From the NCBI RefSeq assembly GCF_016632335.1, contig NZ_JAEPBG010000012.1, positions 1 through 64,000 of the forward strand: a stretch of DNA of 64,000 nucleotides. Direction: 5' to 3'. This document shows positions 54,720 to 64,000 of the stretch, one piece after another. Source of the stretch: Noviherbaspirillum pedocola. Lineage in GTDB: Bacteria; Pseudomonadota; Gammaproteobacteria; Burkholderiales; Burkholderiaceae_D. Below the pieces are notes generated by a model. It was not told where the DNA came from and ran no database searches. It saw nothing but the letters and a program-made list of their open reading frames with translations. Every line of letters starts with the position of its first letter. Positions within the stretch are counted from its first letter, which is position 1. A program made the translations under genes and the position numbers.

Positions 54720-57596
54720 ATGTCAGACAAACCATCCAGCAAGTCTTCGAACAAGCCGCAGAGCCGCTACCCGGTCAACATGCCGGAAACCCCGTTTCCG
54801 ATGCGCGGCGACCTCGCCAAGCGCGAGCCGCAGTGGGTCAAGCAATGGCAGGAGCGCAGCGTCTACAAGCGCATCCGCGCCGCCTCCGCCGGTCGTGAAA
54901 AATTCGTCCTGCATGACGGCCCGCCGTATGCGAATGGCGATATCCACATCGGCCACGCGGTCAACAAGATCCTGAAGGACATGATCGTCAAGGCGCGCCA
55001 GCTGGCCGGCTTTGATGCGCAATACGTGCCGGGCTGGGATTGCCACGGCATGCCGATCGAGATCCAGATCGAAAAGCAGTACGGCAAGGGCTTGCCCACG
55101 CCTGAGGTGCTGGCCAAATCGCGCGCCTATGCGGCCGAGCAGATCGAACGCCAGAAGAAGGATTTCATCCGCCTGGGCGTACTGGGCGAATGGGACAACC
55201 CGTACAAGACCATGAACTTCAGCAACGAGGCCGATGAAATCCGCGCCCTCGGCAAGATCATGGAAAAAGGCTATGTGTATCGCGGCCTGAAGCCGGTGAA
55301 CTGGTGCTTCGACTGCGGCTCGGCGCTGGCCGAAGCCGAGGTCGAGTACCAGGACAAGCGCGACCCGGCCATCGACGTCGGCTTCGCCTTCGCCGAGCCG
55401 GAAAAGCTGGCCGTGGCCTTCGATCTGCAGCAACTGCCGACCGATAAGGGTTACGCGGTGATCTGGACCACGACGCCGTGGACCATCCCCGCGAACCAGG
55501 CATTGAATGTGCACCCGGAATACCGCTATGCGCTGGTGCAGACCACGCGCAACGATGCGCCGCTGCTGCTGATCCTGGCGCAGGACCTGGTCGACGACTG
55601 CCTGAAGCGCTATGGCCTGGAAGGCAGAGTGATCGCCACCTGCGCCGGCGCGGCGCTGTCAGGGATCCGCTTTCATCATCCGCTGGCAAGCCAGGATGCG
55701 GGCTATGACCGCCTGTCCCCGGTTTACGTCGGCGAGTATGTGACGCTCGACACCGGCACCGGCATCGTGCATTCGTCGCCGGCCTACGGCGTGGAAGACT
55801 TCATCTCGTGCAAGGCGCACGGCATGAAGGATGACCAGATCCTGATGCCGGTGATGGGTGACGGCCGCTATGCGTCGTGGCTGCCGCTGTTTGCCGGCAT
55901 GACGATTTGGGAAGCCTCCAAGCCGATCTGCGCTGCGCTGGATGCCGCCGGCTCGCTGTTCAAGCTGGTGATGTTCGACCACAGCTACATGCACTGCTGG
56001 CGCCACAAGACGCCGATCATCTACCGCGCCACCTCGCAATGGTTCGCCGGCATGGATGTCGCGCCGAAGGATGGCGGCGAGACGCTGCGTGAGACCGCGC
56101 TGCGCGGCATCGAGCAAACCGCGTTCTATCCGTCCTGGGGCCGGGCGCGGCTGCATGGCATGATCGCGAACCGTCCGGACTGGACGCTGTCGCGCCAGCG
56201 CCAGTGGGGCGTGCCGATGGCCTTCTTCATCCACAAGGAAACCGGCGAGCTGCATCCGCGCACCCCCGAGCTGCTGGAACAGGTGGCGCAGCGGGTGGAG
56301 AAGGATGGCATCGAAGCCTGGCATGCGCTCGATACCCGCGAACTGCTCGGCGACGATGCCGAGGTCTATGAAAAGAACCGCGACACCCTCGACGTGTGGT
56401 TCGATTCCGGCACCACGCATTTCACCGTGATGCGTGGCTCGCACCAGCAGCAATCGCGCTTCCCGGCCGACTTGTATCTCGAAGGCTCGGACCAGCATCG
56501 CGGCTGGTTCCACTCATCGCTGCTGACCGCGTCCATGCTCGATGGCCAGCCGCCGTACAAGGCGCTGCTCACGCACGGCTTCGTGGTCGATGGCGAGGGC
56601 AAGAAGATGTCCAAGTCCAAGGGCAACGTGGTGGCGCCACAAAAGGTGTCGGACACGCTGGGCGCGGAGATCCTGCGGTTGTGGGTGGCTTCCACCGATT
56701 ACTCGGGCGAGCTGTCGATCTCGGACGAGATCCTGAAACGCGTGGTCGAAGCCTATCGCCGCATCCGCAACACGCTGCGCTTTTTGCTGGCCAATACCGC
56801 CGACTTCGATCCGGCCGCCAATGCGGTGCCGCTCGAGCAGATGCTCGAGATCGACCGCTATGCCCTGGCGCGCATGCAGCAGCTGCAGCAGGAAGTGCTG
56901 GCACACTTCGAAGCCTATGAATTCCATCCGGTAGTGGGCAAGCTGCAGATGTACTGCTCGGAAGACCTGGGCGGCTTTTATCTCGACATCCTGAAGGACC
57001 GGCTCTACACCGGCGGCGCCGATTCGCTGGCGCGGCGCTCGGCGCAGACCGCGATCTGGCAACTGACGCATGCATTGCTGCGTCTGATGGCGCCGATCCT
57101 GTCCTTCACCGCCGAAGAAGCCTGGAGCTTCTTCGCCGGCGAGAAGGCCTATGCTGACAGCGCCGAAACCATCTTCACACAGACCTTCTTCGCGCTGCCG
57201 GAGCTGCCGAACGCAGTCGAGCTGCTGGACAAGTACGCCCGCATACGCGAAGTGCGCGCCGAGGTGATGAAGCAGCTCGAGGAAGTGCGTGTTTCCGGCG
57301 CGATCGGTTCGTCGCTGCAGGCGGAAGTGGAAATCCGCGCGGCTGGCGAAAAGTTCGCGCTGCTGAGCGGTCTCGGCGACGACCTGAAGTTCGTGCTGAT
57401 CACCTCGGGCGCGAAGGTCACAGAGGTGCCGGACGCAGCGCAGGAAGCCGTCATCGTCACGCCTTCGGATGCGGAGAAATGCGAGCGCTGCTGGCATTAC
57501 CGACGCGATGTGAACGCGGATCATGCGCATCCGGGCATCTGCGCGCGCTGCGTGGCCAATCTGTTCGGCAAGGGCGAAGCGCGTCACTACGCTTGA
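54720..57596 (+). CDS. ileS: Isoleucyl-tRNA synthetase
   Basis: A 958-residue class I synthetase. HIGH motif in [16 protein letters not shown] in [12 protein letters not shown], the editing domain in between, and a C-terminal zinc site ([12 protein letters not shown]...[10 protein letters not shown]). Full length. It lies between ribF and lspA, the classic proteobacterial order. Confidence 0.97.
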   Translation: MSDKPSSKSSNKPQSRYPVNMPETPFPMRGDLAKREPQWVKQWQERSVYKRIRAASAGREKFVLHDGPPYANGDIHIGHAVNKILKDMIVKARQLAGFDAQYVPGWDCHGMPIEIQIEKQYGKGLPTPEVLAKSRAYAAEQIERQKKDFIRLGVLGEWDNPYKTMNFSNEADEIRALGKIMEKGYVYRGLKPVNWCFDCGSALAEAEVEYQDKRDPAIDVGFAFAEPEKLAVAFDLQQLPTDKGYAVIWTTTPWTIPANQALNVHPEYRYALVQTTRNDAPLLLILAQDLVDDCLKRYGLEGRVIATCAGAALSGIRFHHPLASQDAGYDRLSPVYVGEYVTLDTGTGIVHSSPAYGVEDFISCKAHGMKDDQILMPVMGDGRYASWLPLFAGMTIWEASKPICAALDAAGSLFKLVMFDHSYMHCWRHKTPIIYRATSQWFAGMDVAPKDGGETLRETALRGIEQTAFYPSWGRARLHGMIANRPDWTLSRQRQWGVPMAFFIHKETGELHPRTPELLEQVAQRVEKDGIEAWHALDTRELLGDDAEVYEKNRDTLDVWFDSGTTHFTVMRGSHQQQSRFPADLYLEGSDQHRGWFHSSLLTASMLDGQPPYKALLTHGFVVDGEGKKMSKSKGNVVAPQKVSDTLGAEILRLWVASTDYSGELSISDEILKRVVEAYRRIRNTLRFLLANTADFDPAANAVPLEQMLEIDRYALARMQQLQQEVLAHFEAYEFHPVVGKLQMYCSEDLGGFYLDILKDRLYTGGADSLARRSAQTAIWQLTHALLRLMAPILSFTAEEAWSFFAGEKAYADSAETIFTQTFFALPELPNAVELLDKYARIREVRAEVMKQLEEVRVSGAIGSSLQAEVEIRAAGEKFALLSGLGDDLKFVLITSGAKVTEVPDAAQEAVIVTPSDAEKCERCWHYRRDVNADHAHPGICARCVANLFGKGEARHYA

Positions 57597-57675
57597 CGAC
57601 TATCGCCGCCGATTGTCACCGATTGCCGCCGGCCACACAGGCCGGCGGCACTTCCCAACCCGACCGACAAGCCAC

Positions 57676-58182
57676 ATGGCCACCGTAAAAAAAACCGTGT
57701 TCACCCTTAAGCGCTCCGCCAGCATCGTGCCCTGGCTGGGCATCGCCGCGCTGGTGATCCTGCTCGACCAGCTCAGCAAGATCACCATTGCGAAGACCTT
57801 CGCCTACGGCCAATCGAAGACCCTCACCTCGTTCTTCAACCTGGTGCTGGCCTATAACAAGGGCGCGGCATTCAGCTTCCTCGCCGCAGAAGGCGGCTGG
57901 CAGCGCTGGCTGTTTTCCGCGATTGCGCTGGGCGCGGCACTGTTCATCCTCTTTCTGCTCAAGCGTCACGCCGGCCAGCGCCTGTTCTGCACCGCGCTGG
58001 CGCTGGTGCTTGGTGGCGCCCTGGGTAATCTGATCGATCGCGTCATCTACGGCCACGTGATCGACTTCCTCGATTTCCATGTCGGCGGCTGGCACTGGCC
58101 GGCCTTCAACATCGCCGACAGCGCGATCTGCATCGGCGCGGCGCTGTTCATCATCGATGAACTGCGCCGCGTCAATCGCTGA
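57676..58182 (+). CDS. lspA: Lipoprotein signal peptidase (signal peptidase II)
   Basis: A 168-residue inner-membrane aspartyl peptidase that cuts the signal of prolipoproteins after Lgt action. Four membrane segments, with the catalytic Asp motifs [18 protein letters not shown] and [14 protein letters not shown] 57676 is chosen over longer frames, since [11 protein letters not shown] gives a normal basic start. Confidence 0.95.
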   Translation: MATVKKTVFTLKRSASIVPWLGIAALVILLDQLSKITIAKTFAYGQSKTLTSFFNLVLAYNKGAAFSFLAAEGGWQRWLFSAIALGAALFILFLLKRHAGQRLFCTALALVLGGALGNLIDRVIYGHVIDFLDFHVGGWHWPAFNIADSAICIGAALFIIDELRRVNR

Positions 58183-58226
58183 AGACACGCTTCGCACCGC
58201 GTGCCGCAAAGTCACTGGGAGCTCCC

Positions 58227-59423
58227 ATGGAACTGAAAGACAGAAAAATCGTTCTTGGACTGACCGGCGGCGTCGCCTGCTACAAGTCCGCCGAACTCGC
58301 CCGCGCGCTGGTGAAGGCCGGCGCGTCGGTACAGGTGGTCATGACCGCTGCCGCGACCCAATTCATCACCACGGTGACGATGCAGGCCCTCACCGGGCAT
58401 ACCGTCTACGCCGATCAATGGGATGCGCGTATTCCCAACAACATGCCGCACATCGATCTGACCCGCGATGCCGATGCGGTGGTCATCGCGCCCTGCTCGG
58501 CTGACTTCCTGTCCAAGCTCGCGCGTGGCGGCTGCGACGATCTGCTGTCGACGCTGTGCGTGGCGCGTCCGGCCACGCTGCCGCTGATGGTGGCGCCGGC
58601 GATGAATGTCGAGATGTGGCAGAACCCGGCGACGCGGCGCAACGTCGCCCAGCTGCGCGAGGATGGCATTGCGATACTCGGACCGGCCGCGGGCGAGCAG
58701 GCATGCGGCGAGGTCGGCATGGGACGCATGCTCGAGCCGGAAGCCTTGCTGGCCGAAGTGATCGCGTCCTTTGTGCCGAAATCGCTGGCGGGCAGGAAAG
58801 TGCTGATCACCGCAGGGCCGACCTTCGAGCCGATCGACCCGGTGCGCGGCATCACGAATCTATCGTCCGGCAAAATGGGTTATGCGATCGCACGCGCCGC
58901 GCGCGAGGCTGGCGCCGACGTGCTGCTGATTTCCGGGCCGACGTCGCTCGCCGCGCCCTACGGTGTGCAGCGCATCGATGTGTTGACCGCGCGCGACATG
59001 CATGCCGCAGTGATGGCGCGCGTGGCCGGGCAGGATGCGTTCATCGCGGTGGCTGCAGTGGCCGACTGGCGCGTGGCCAATGCCAGCGAGCAGAAACTGA
59101 AGAAGGATGCCAATGGCGGCATGCCGGCGTTGCGCTTTGAACAGAATCCCGACATCCTGGCTTCGGTTGCCGCTCTGGCAAATAAGCCGTATTGTGTCGG
59201 CTTTGCTGCCGAGTCAGAAAACCTGCTCGAATACGGCCGGATCAAGCGCGAAAGAAAGGGAATTCCGCTTCTGGTCGGCAACATCGGGCCGCAAACCTTT
59301 GGCAGTGACCGCAATGAATTGGTGCTGTTCGACGAGCACGGACATGTCGCACTGCCGGCGGCGGACAAGCATCATCTCGCACGCCAGCTGATAACCGAAA
59401 TCGCCAGGCGGCTTCCCGCCTGA
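58227..59423 (+). CDS. coaBC: Bifunctional phosphopantothenoylcysteine decarboxylase/synthase
   Basis: A 398-residue flavoenzyme of coenzyme A synthesis. CoaC domain: [20 protein letters not shown] and APAMNVEMW. CoaB domain from about residue 190: [20 protein letters not shown] and [16 protein letters not shown] 58227 is 44 bp after lspA, and dut follows after 52 bp. Confidence 0.95.
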   Translation: MELKDRKIVLGLTGGVACYKSAELARALVKAGASVQVVMTAAATQFITTVTMQALTGHTVYADQWDARIPNNMPHIDLTRDADAVVIAPCSADFLSKLARGGCDDLLSTLCVARPATLPLMVAPAMNVEMWQNPATRRNVAQLREDGIAILGPAAGEQACGEVGMGRMLEPEALLAEVIASFVPKSLAGRKVLITAGPTFEPIDPVRGITNLSSGKMGYAIARAAREAGADVLLISGPTSLAAPYGVQRIDVLTARDMHAAVMARVAGQDAFIAVAAVADWRVANASEQKLKKDANGGMPALRFEQNPDILASVAALANKPYCVGFAAESENLLEYGRIKRERKGIPLLVGNIGPQTFGSDRNELVLFDEHGHVALPAADKHHLARQLITEIARRLPA

Positions 59424-59475
59424 AACTTCGCAACGCCGCCTGAACGCCACGGCGCTGACACGCAAACCACAACGA

Positions 59476-59925
59476 ATGAAAAAACTCGACGTCAAAATTC
59501 TTGATGCCCGCATGAAGGACTTCCTGCCGGCCTACGCCACTGGCGGCAGCGCCGGCCTCGATCTGCGCGCCTGCCTGGAAGAACCATTGATCATCGCGCC
59601 CGGCAGCACGCACCTGATCCCGACCGGACTGGCAATTCATGTCGCCGATCCCGGATACGCCGCGGTACTGCTGCCGCGCAGTGGCCTGGGCCACAAGCAT
59701 GGCATTGTGCTCGGAAACCTGGTCGGACTGATCGATTCGGATTACCAGGGTGAATTGAAGATCTCGGTATGGAATCGCGGCCAGCAGGAATTTCTGCTGC
59801 AGCCGATGGAAAGACTGGCGCAGATGGTCATTGTTCCGGTGGTGCAGGTCGAATTGAATATCGTCGACGACTTCGCCTCCAGCGAGCGCGGCGTTGGCGG
59901 CTTTGGCAGCACCGGAAAACATTAA
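59476..59925 (+). CDS. dut: Deoxyuridine 5'-triphosphate nucleotidohydrolase
   Basis: A 149-residue trimeric dUTPase that keeps uracil out of DNA. Motifs in order: [56 protein letters not shown] and the C-terminal lid [11 protein letters not shown]. Normal length, following coaBC as in many proteobacteria. Confidence 0.96.
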   Translation: MKKLDVKILDARMKDFLPAYATGGSAGLDLRACLEEPLIIAPGSTHLIPTGLAIHVADPGYAAVLLPRSGLGHKHGIVLGNLVGLIDSDYQGELKISVWNRGQQEFLLQPMERLAQMVIVPVVQVELNIVDDFASSERGVGGFGSTGKH

Positions 59926-59936
59926 AGGAGTCCCGC

Positions 59937-61049
59937 ATGCATTTTTCTCCCAAGTCATACACCCTACGGCGCGGCATTGCCGCATGCGCGCCGCGCCTGG
60001 CCCTGCTGCCGATGGCGCTGCTTGCCGCTTGTGCTAGCAATGTGCCGTTGAACATGCCACCCGCATCAGCGCCCGTGGCCGCGCCCAGCGCGCCGATGGC
60101 CGCGCCGGCGCCGGTGCCGACGAGGGAGCAGCAGACGCTGCGCGACATCATCACCCGCCAGGACCGGCTGTATCGCATCGCCGCGCCGCTGCTGGTGAAG
60201 AATGCCGAGCTGTGCAAGGGCAATGCACGCAACCTGCTCGGCTTCACCGCGAAGAACAAATATTCGTATTCCGACGAGCTTGCCGACGCCGCGAGCCAGT
60301 TGTATGGCATGGATGATCGCCTTCAAGTCATGGGCGTGCTGAGCAGCAGTGGCGCGTCGCGCGCCGGCATCCGAAACGGCGACAGGCTGCAGGCGGTGGA
60401 AGGCACGCCGGTGCCACCGGGGCCCGACGCGGAACGCAGGGCGGCAACGATGCTGGCGCCGTTTGTGATGAAAGGCGGCTCGGTCAAGTTGACGATGAAC
60501 CGCAATGGCGCCGCGGTTCCGGTCACCGTGCCCTTCACACGTGCCTGCGCCTACAGCATTGAGCTCGGCAATGCAGACAATGTGAACGCGTACAACGACG
60601 GGCGCCGCGTATTGATCACGCGCGGCATGATGGATTTTGCAAGCAATGACAACGAGCTTGCGTACGTGCTGGCGAAGGAAATGGCACACAACTCGCTGAA
60701 TCATGCGCGGGTGCTGAAGAACACGGCGGCCGCAGGCACGGTGATCGACAATCTGATACGCGTGCATCCGGACATGACTGGCATGGCCGGGACTTCCGGG
60801 ATACGGCCGATGCCGCAAGCCTATGATGCAGCCGCCGATACGCTGTCGCTCTACATGGTGGCCCGGGCCGGCTATGACATCGATGGCGAGCCGCGCTTCT
60901 GGGAGCGTCTTGCCGCGCAATATCCGCCCAGCATGCTGAACGCCTATACCGCGCTGCATCCGGCGACTTCCTACCGCCTGTCCGTGATGGACAAGATCAT
61001 TGCGGACATCAAGAGCAAGCAATCGCGGCAGCAGGCACTGCTGCCCTGA
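59937..61049 (+). CDS. M48-like lipoprotein with altered zinc motif
   Basis: A 370-residue lipoprotein, lipobox LLAAC with C32, then a Pro/Ala linker. Residues 125-200 are PDZ-like (VMGVLSSSGASRAGIRNGDR), and 205-350 follow an M48 peptidase fold. The HEXXH motif is changed to KEMAH (K247-H251), and the downstream third-ligand position is Asp (YDAAAD, D297) where Glu is expected. Both changes suggest a loss of zinc peptidase activity. The gene is 11 bp after dut and ends before a strong bidirectional terminator. Confidence 0.8.
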   Translation: MHFSPKSYTLRRGIAACAPRLALLPMALLAACASNVPLNMPPASAPVAAPSAPMAAPAPVPTREQQTLRDIITRQDRLYRIAAPLLVKNAELCKGNARNLLGFTAKNKYSYSDELADAASQLYGMDDRLQVMGVLSSSGASRAGIRNGDRLQAVEGTPVPPGPDAERRAATMLAPFVMKGGSVKLTMNRNGAAVPVTVPFTRACAYSIELGNADNVNAYNDGRRVLITRGMMDFASNDNELAYVLAKEMAHNSLNHARVLKNTAAAGTVIDNLIRVHPDMTGMAGTSGIRPMPQAYDAAADTLSLYMVARAGYDIDGEPRFWERLAAQYPPSMLNAYTALHPATSYRLSVMDKIIADIKSKQSRQQALLP

Positions 61050-61133
61050 ACCCAACGCGTGCTCCGGTCAGCGCGCTTTGACAGCGCGCTTACCTCAAAC
61101 ACTGCGCCCGACGCTTCAAAGGCAGCAGGCATA

Positions 61134-61167
61134 AAAAAACCCCGAACCGCTTTCGGTTCGGGGTTTT
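61134..61167. terminator. Bidirectional terminator between M48-like and clpA genes
   Basis: CCCCGAACCG pairs with CGGTTCGGGG around CTTT, with A residues before and T residues after. Confidence 0.9.
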
Positions 61168-61185
61168 GCTTTGTGCCCGTAAAGC

Positions 61186-63486
61186 TTATTCGAGCTCGAT
61201 CGCTTCCTGCGGAGCAGCCGGCGGCGGCGTATCGCCTTCGACGAATTCCAGTTTGATCTGGTCGTTCTCGTCCATGTCCACCGTGACCCGGCCGCCATCC
61301 ATCAGCTTGCCGAACAACAGCTCATCGGCCAGCGCCTTGCGGATCATGTCCTGGATCAAGCGCGACATCGGTCGCGCGCCCATCAGCGGATCGAAGCCCT
61401 TGCGCGACAGGTAGCGACGCAGGCTTTCCGAGAACACCGCCTCGACCTTCTTCTCATGCAGCTGCTCTTCGAGCTGCATCAGGAACTTGTCGACCACGCG
61501 CAGGATGATTTCCTCGTCCAACGCACGGAAGCTGATGATCGCATCGAGGCGATTGCGGAACTCCGGCGTGAACATCCGCTTGATGTCCGCCATCTCGTCA
61601 CCGGCTTCCTTCTTGTCGGTGAAGCCAATGGACCGCTTCTGCAGGCTTTCCGCACCCGCGTTCGTGGTCATGATGATGATCACATTGCGGAAGTCCGCCT
61701 TGCGGCCGTTGTTATCCGTCAGCGTACCGTGGTCCATCACCTGCAGCAGGATATTGAAGATATCCGGATGCGCTTTCTCGATTTCATCGAGCAGCAGCAC
61801 CGCATGCGGCTTTTTGGTGATTGCCTCGGTCAGCAAGCCACCTTGGTCGAACCCAACATAACCCGGAGGCGCACCGATCAAACGGCTTACCGCATGACGC
61901 TCCATGTACTCGGACATGTCGAAACGGATCAGCTCGATACCAAGAATGAAGGCCAACTGCTTCGCCACTTCGGTCTTGCCAACGCCAGTCGGGCCGGAGA
62001 ACAGGAAGGAGCCGATAGGCTTGTCGGTCTTGCCGAGACCGGCACGGGCCATCTTGATTGCCGCTGCCAGCGCTTCGATTGCCGGGTCCTGACCAAACAC
62101 CACATTCTTCAGATCACGATCGATGGTTTGCAGCTTGGTCCGATCGTCCTGGTTGACCGATTGCGGTGGAATACGAGCGATCTTCGAGACGATTTCCTCG
62201 ATATCCGACTTACCAATCGTTTTCTTCTGCTTCGACTTCGGCAGGATGCGTTGCGCCGCACCGGCTTCATCAATCACGTCAATTGCCTTGTCGGGCAGAT
62301 GACGGTCATTGATATACCGCGCAGACAGCTCAGCCGCCGAGCTCAGTGCGGAAGCGGAATACTTCACGCCATGGTGCTCTTCGAAGCGCGACTTCAATCC
62401 ACGCAGGATTTGAATGGTCTGCTCAATGGTCGGCTCGTTGACATCGATTTTCTGAAAGCGCCGCGACAATGCATGGTCTTTCTCGAACACGCCACGGAAC
62501 TCCGTATAGGTAGTCGCACCGATGCACTTGAGCTGACCGCTGGACAGTGCCGGCTTCAACAGATTTGAAGCATCCAGCGTGCCGCCCGACGCGGAGCCCG
62601 CGCCAATGATGGTGTGGATCTCATCGACGAACAGGATGCCGTTAGGACTGTCTTTCAACTGTTTCAGCACGGACTTCAGGCGCTGTTCAAAGTCGCCACG
62701 ATATTTCGTTCCAGCCAGGAGCGCACCCATGTCCAGCGAGTAGACAACAGCGTTTTGCAGAATTTCGGGCACGTCGCCTTGGGTAACACGCCATGCCAAG
62801 CCTTCGGCAATCGCCGTTTTACCCACGCCAGCCTCGCCAACGAGAAGCGGGTTGTTCTTGCGACGACGGCACAAGGTTTGGATCACCCGCTCGACTTCCG
62901 CTTCGCGGCCGATAAGAGGATCAATCTTCCCTTCAGCAGCCAGCTTGTTCAGGTTTTGCGTGAACTGATCCAAGGGGCTCTCTTTCTGCTGAGCCTCGGT
63001 CTGCGTTTCTTCAGTGCCTTCAGAGGCTTTTTGCGGATCGGACTGATGGTCCTTGCGAACACCATGGGAAATGAAATTCACCACGTCAAGTCGCGTCACG
63101 CCCTGCTGATGCAGGTAGTACACCGCGTGGGAATCTTTTTCACCGAAGATCGCAACCAGCACATTGGCACCGGTGACTTCCTTCTTGCCGTTGGACGCGG
63201 ATTGCACATGCATGATCGCGCGCTGAATTACGCGCTGAAACCCAAGTGTGGGCTGCGTATCAACCTCATTCGAACCGGGCACGGTCGGCGTGTTGTCATT
63301 GATGAAGTTGGTCAGTGTCTTGCGCAGGTCTTCAATGTTGACAGCACATGCGCGCAGCACTTCGGCCGCCGACGGATTGTCGAGCAGCGCCAACAGCAGA
63401 TGCTCGACGGTGATGAACTCATGGCGTGCCTGTCGAGCCTCGACAAATGCCATGTGCAAACTGACTTCCAATTCCTGAGCAATCAT
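61186..63486 (-). CDS. clpA: ATP-dependent Clp protease ATP-binding subunit ClpA
   Basis: A 766-residue AAA+ unfoldase for the ClpP protease. N-domain ([20 protein letters not shown]), two Walker A motifs ([14 protein letters not shown] and [14 protein letters not shown]), and the ClpP-docking loop region ([13 protein letters not shown]). ATG 63486 has GGAGG five bases upstream and overlaps the clpS stop by four bases, so the adaptor and unfoldase are translated together. ClpP is not in the window. Confidence 0.96.
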   Translation of the reverse strand: MIAQELEVSLHMAFVEARQARHEFITVEHLLLALLDNPSAAEVLRACAVNIEDLRKTLTNFINDNTPTVPGSNEVDTQPTLGFQRVIQRAIMHVQSASNGKKEVTGANVLVAIFGEKDSHAVYYLHQQGVTRLDVVNFISHGVRKDHQSDPQKASEGTEETQTEAQQKESPLDQFTQNLNKLAAEGKIDPLIGREAEVERVIQTLCRRRKNNPLLVGEAGVGKTAIAEGLAWRVTQGDVPEILQNAVVYSLDMGALLAGTKYRGDFEQRLKSVLKQLKDSPNGILFVDEIHTIIGAGSASGGTLDASNLLKPALSSGQLKCIGATTYTEFRGVFEKDHALSRRFQKIDVNEPTIEQTIQILRGLKSRFEEHHGVKYSASALSSAAELSARYINDRHLPDKAIDVIDEAGAAQRILPKSKQKKTIGKSDIEEIVSKIARIPPQSVNQDDRTKLQTIDRDLKNVVFGQDPAIEALAAAIKMARAGLGKTDKPIGSFLFSGPTGVGKTEVAKQLAFILGIELIRFDMSEYMERHAVSRLIGAPPGYVGFDQGGLLTEAITKKPHAVLLLDEIEKAHPDIFNILLQVMDHGTLTDNNGRKADFRNVIIIMTTNAGAESLQKRSIGFTDKKEAGDEMADIKRMFTPEFRNRLDAIISFRALDEEIILRVVDKFLMQLEEQLHEKKVEAVFSESLRRYLSRKGFDPLMGARPMSRLIQDMIRKALADELLFGKLMDGGRVTVDMDENDQIKLEFVEGDTPPPAAPQEAIELE

Positions 63487-63797
63487 GCTTCCTCCATCAC
63501 GCATTGCAGGGGATGTCCCGCCTTGCGTGCATGCGTTAAAACCAATTCCACTTTTGTGCTGGCGATATCCTTAGGATATACACCACACATGCCTTTGCCA
63601 TCGCGATGCACCTTGAGCATGATTTGCGTCGCAGTTTCACGATCCTTGTTGAAGTATTCCTGGATAATGGAAACAACAAACTCCATTGGGGTATAGTCGT
63701 CGTTCAACAATAGTACTTGATACATGCGTGGCGGCTGGAGCTTCTGCTGCTGCTCCGTTCGCTCAATGACGGTATCGTTCTGGTCCTTGGTTGCCAT
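63483..63797 (-). CDS. clpS: ClpS adaptor protein
   Basis: A 104-residue N-end-rule adaptor that hands substrates with Leu, Phe, Tyr or Trp N-termini to ClpAP. The segment [20 protein letters not shown] and the end ([20 protein letters not shown]) are typical, including the substrate-binding acidic pair. ATG 63797 has no ribosome site; TAGAAT ends six bases upstream, so the message may be leaderless. Confidence 0.93.
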   Translation of the reverse strand: MATKDQNDTVIERTEQQQKLQPPRMYQVLLLNDDYTPMEFVVSIIQEYFNKDRETATQIMLKVHRDGKGMCGVYPKDIASTKVELVLTHARKAGHPLQCVMEEA

Positions 63798-63831
63798 GGG
63801 TTTATTCTACTGCGTTCATGTCGGTCCGCAA
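63798..63831 (-). promoter_or_regulatory. Possible clpS promoter, leaderless type
   Basis: On the minus strand TTGCGG (63831-63826), a 16-bp spacer and TAGAAT (63809-63804), ending six bases before the ATG. This places the transcript start at or next to the start codon. A promoter further up could also exist. Confidence 0.4.
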
Positions 63832-64000
63832 CGCGGTAGGTATTGCGGTCTCTCTAATGTATGCATCGATATTACGCCCTTTCCTGTTGGTGCGCAGATG
63901 ACGCTTGAATGCTCGAAATCAAGGGACGTTGGACGGCCTTTCCACACTTTCGCGCAAAACCGCAAATTACTTGACTTTTTTAAAATTTCCGCAAACAATG
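63832..64000. other. Right edge of the window: no gene identified
   Basis: AT-rich sequence (TTTTTTAAAATTTCC near 63974-63988) before an ATG at 63998-64000. This could be the leader of a gene that starts outside the window to the right, divergent from clpS. No coding text is available to judge. Confidence 0.3.

Noticed and set aside
63816-63998. 60-codon minus-strand frame at the right edge
   Set aside because: No ribosome site or motif, and it lies in the AT-rich promoter region of clpS.
1-64000. tRNA genes, rRNA genes, CRISPR arrays, prophage
   Set aside because: No T-loop GGTTCRA-type tRNA sequence, no regularly spaced direct repeats of CRISPR type, and no phage structural or integrase genes were recognised by eye.

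Overview
The window is GC-rich, densely coded chromosomal DNA from a betaproteobacterium, most likely Burkholderiales of the Oxalobacteraceae type (Herbaspirillum, Noviherbaspirillum or a relative). This is judged from gene content: a homodimeric pyruvate dehydrogenase operon that also carries a betaproteobacterial proteasome homologue, 6S RNA next to zapA, a TIGR04438 Trp-rich small protein, and the ribF-ileS-lspA-coaBC-dut order. No tRNA, rRNA, CRISPR array or phage was seen.

Layout. 0-5.6 kb: the edge of an IS5-like element, an RND efflux pair, and a TacA/TacT-type toxin-antitoxin pair. 5.6-9.6 kb: a three-subunit periplasmic molybdenum aldehyde oxidase (paoABC-like), all on the minus strand and overlapping by 4 bp. 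9.7-13.1 kb: an SDR epimerase divergent from a flavin/2Fe-2S reductase, then a class III aminotransferase. 13.1-15.1 kb: an accessory island with one unrecognised intact gene and one decayed gene (three in-frame stops and a frameshift). 15.3-22.3 kb: aceE-aceF-BPH-lpdA. 22.5-27.4 kb: an antitoxin remnant, folD, then prlC, a thioredoxin-fold protein, holC and an unknown gene in tight overlap. 27.5-32.6 kb: dadA, a disordered effector-like protein, an Lrp-type regulator, a branched-chain amino acid binding protein and a cytochrome c. 32.8-39.5 kb: ilvD, a LysR regulator, lgt, a GH64 glucanase, an EVE protein, 6S RNA, zapA and a ZapB-like gene. 39.6-47.5 kb: deacetylase and glycosyltransferase, trxA, rho, a 123-bp palindromic element, rpmE (type B), a PMT-like glycosyltransferase and a MATE exporter. 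47.5-53.6 kb: small proteins, gap, tkt, rsmE, mtfA. 53.7-64 kb: ribF-ileS-lspA-coaBC-dut, an M48-like lipoprotein, and clpS-clpA.

Most genes are housekeeping. The parts least explained by known biology are the proteasome-like protein inside the PDH operon, the 13.1-15.1 kb island, the Ser/Pro-rich protein at 28958-29905, the palindromic element between rho and rpmE with a diverged copy beside the IS edge, and the zinc-ligand-deficient M48 lipoprotein. All coordinates and translations were read by eye; family calls are by motif recognition, with no database search.
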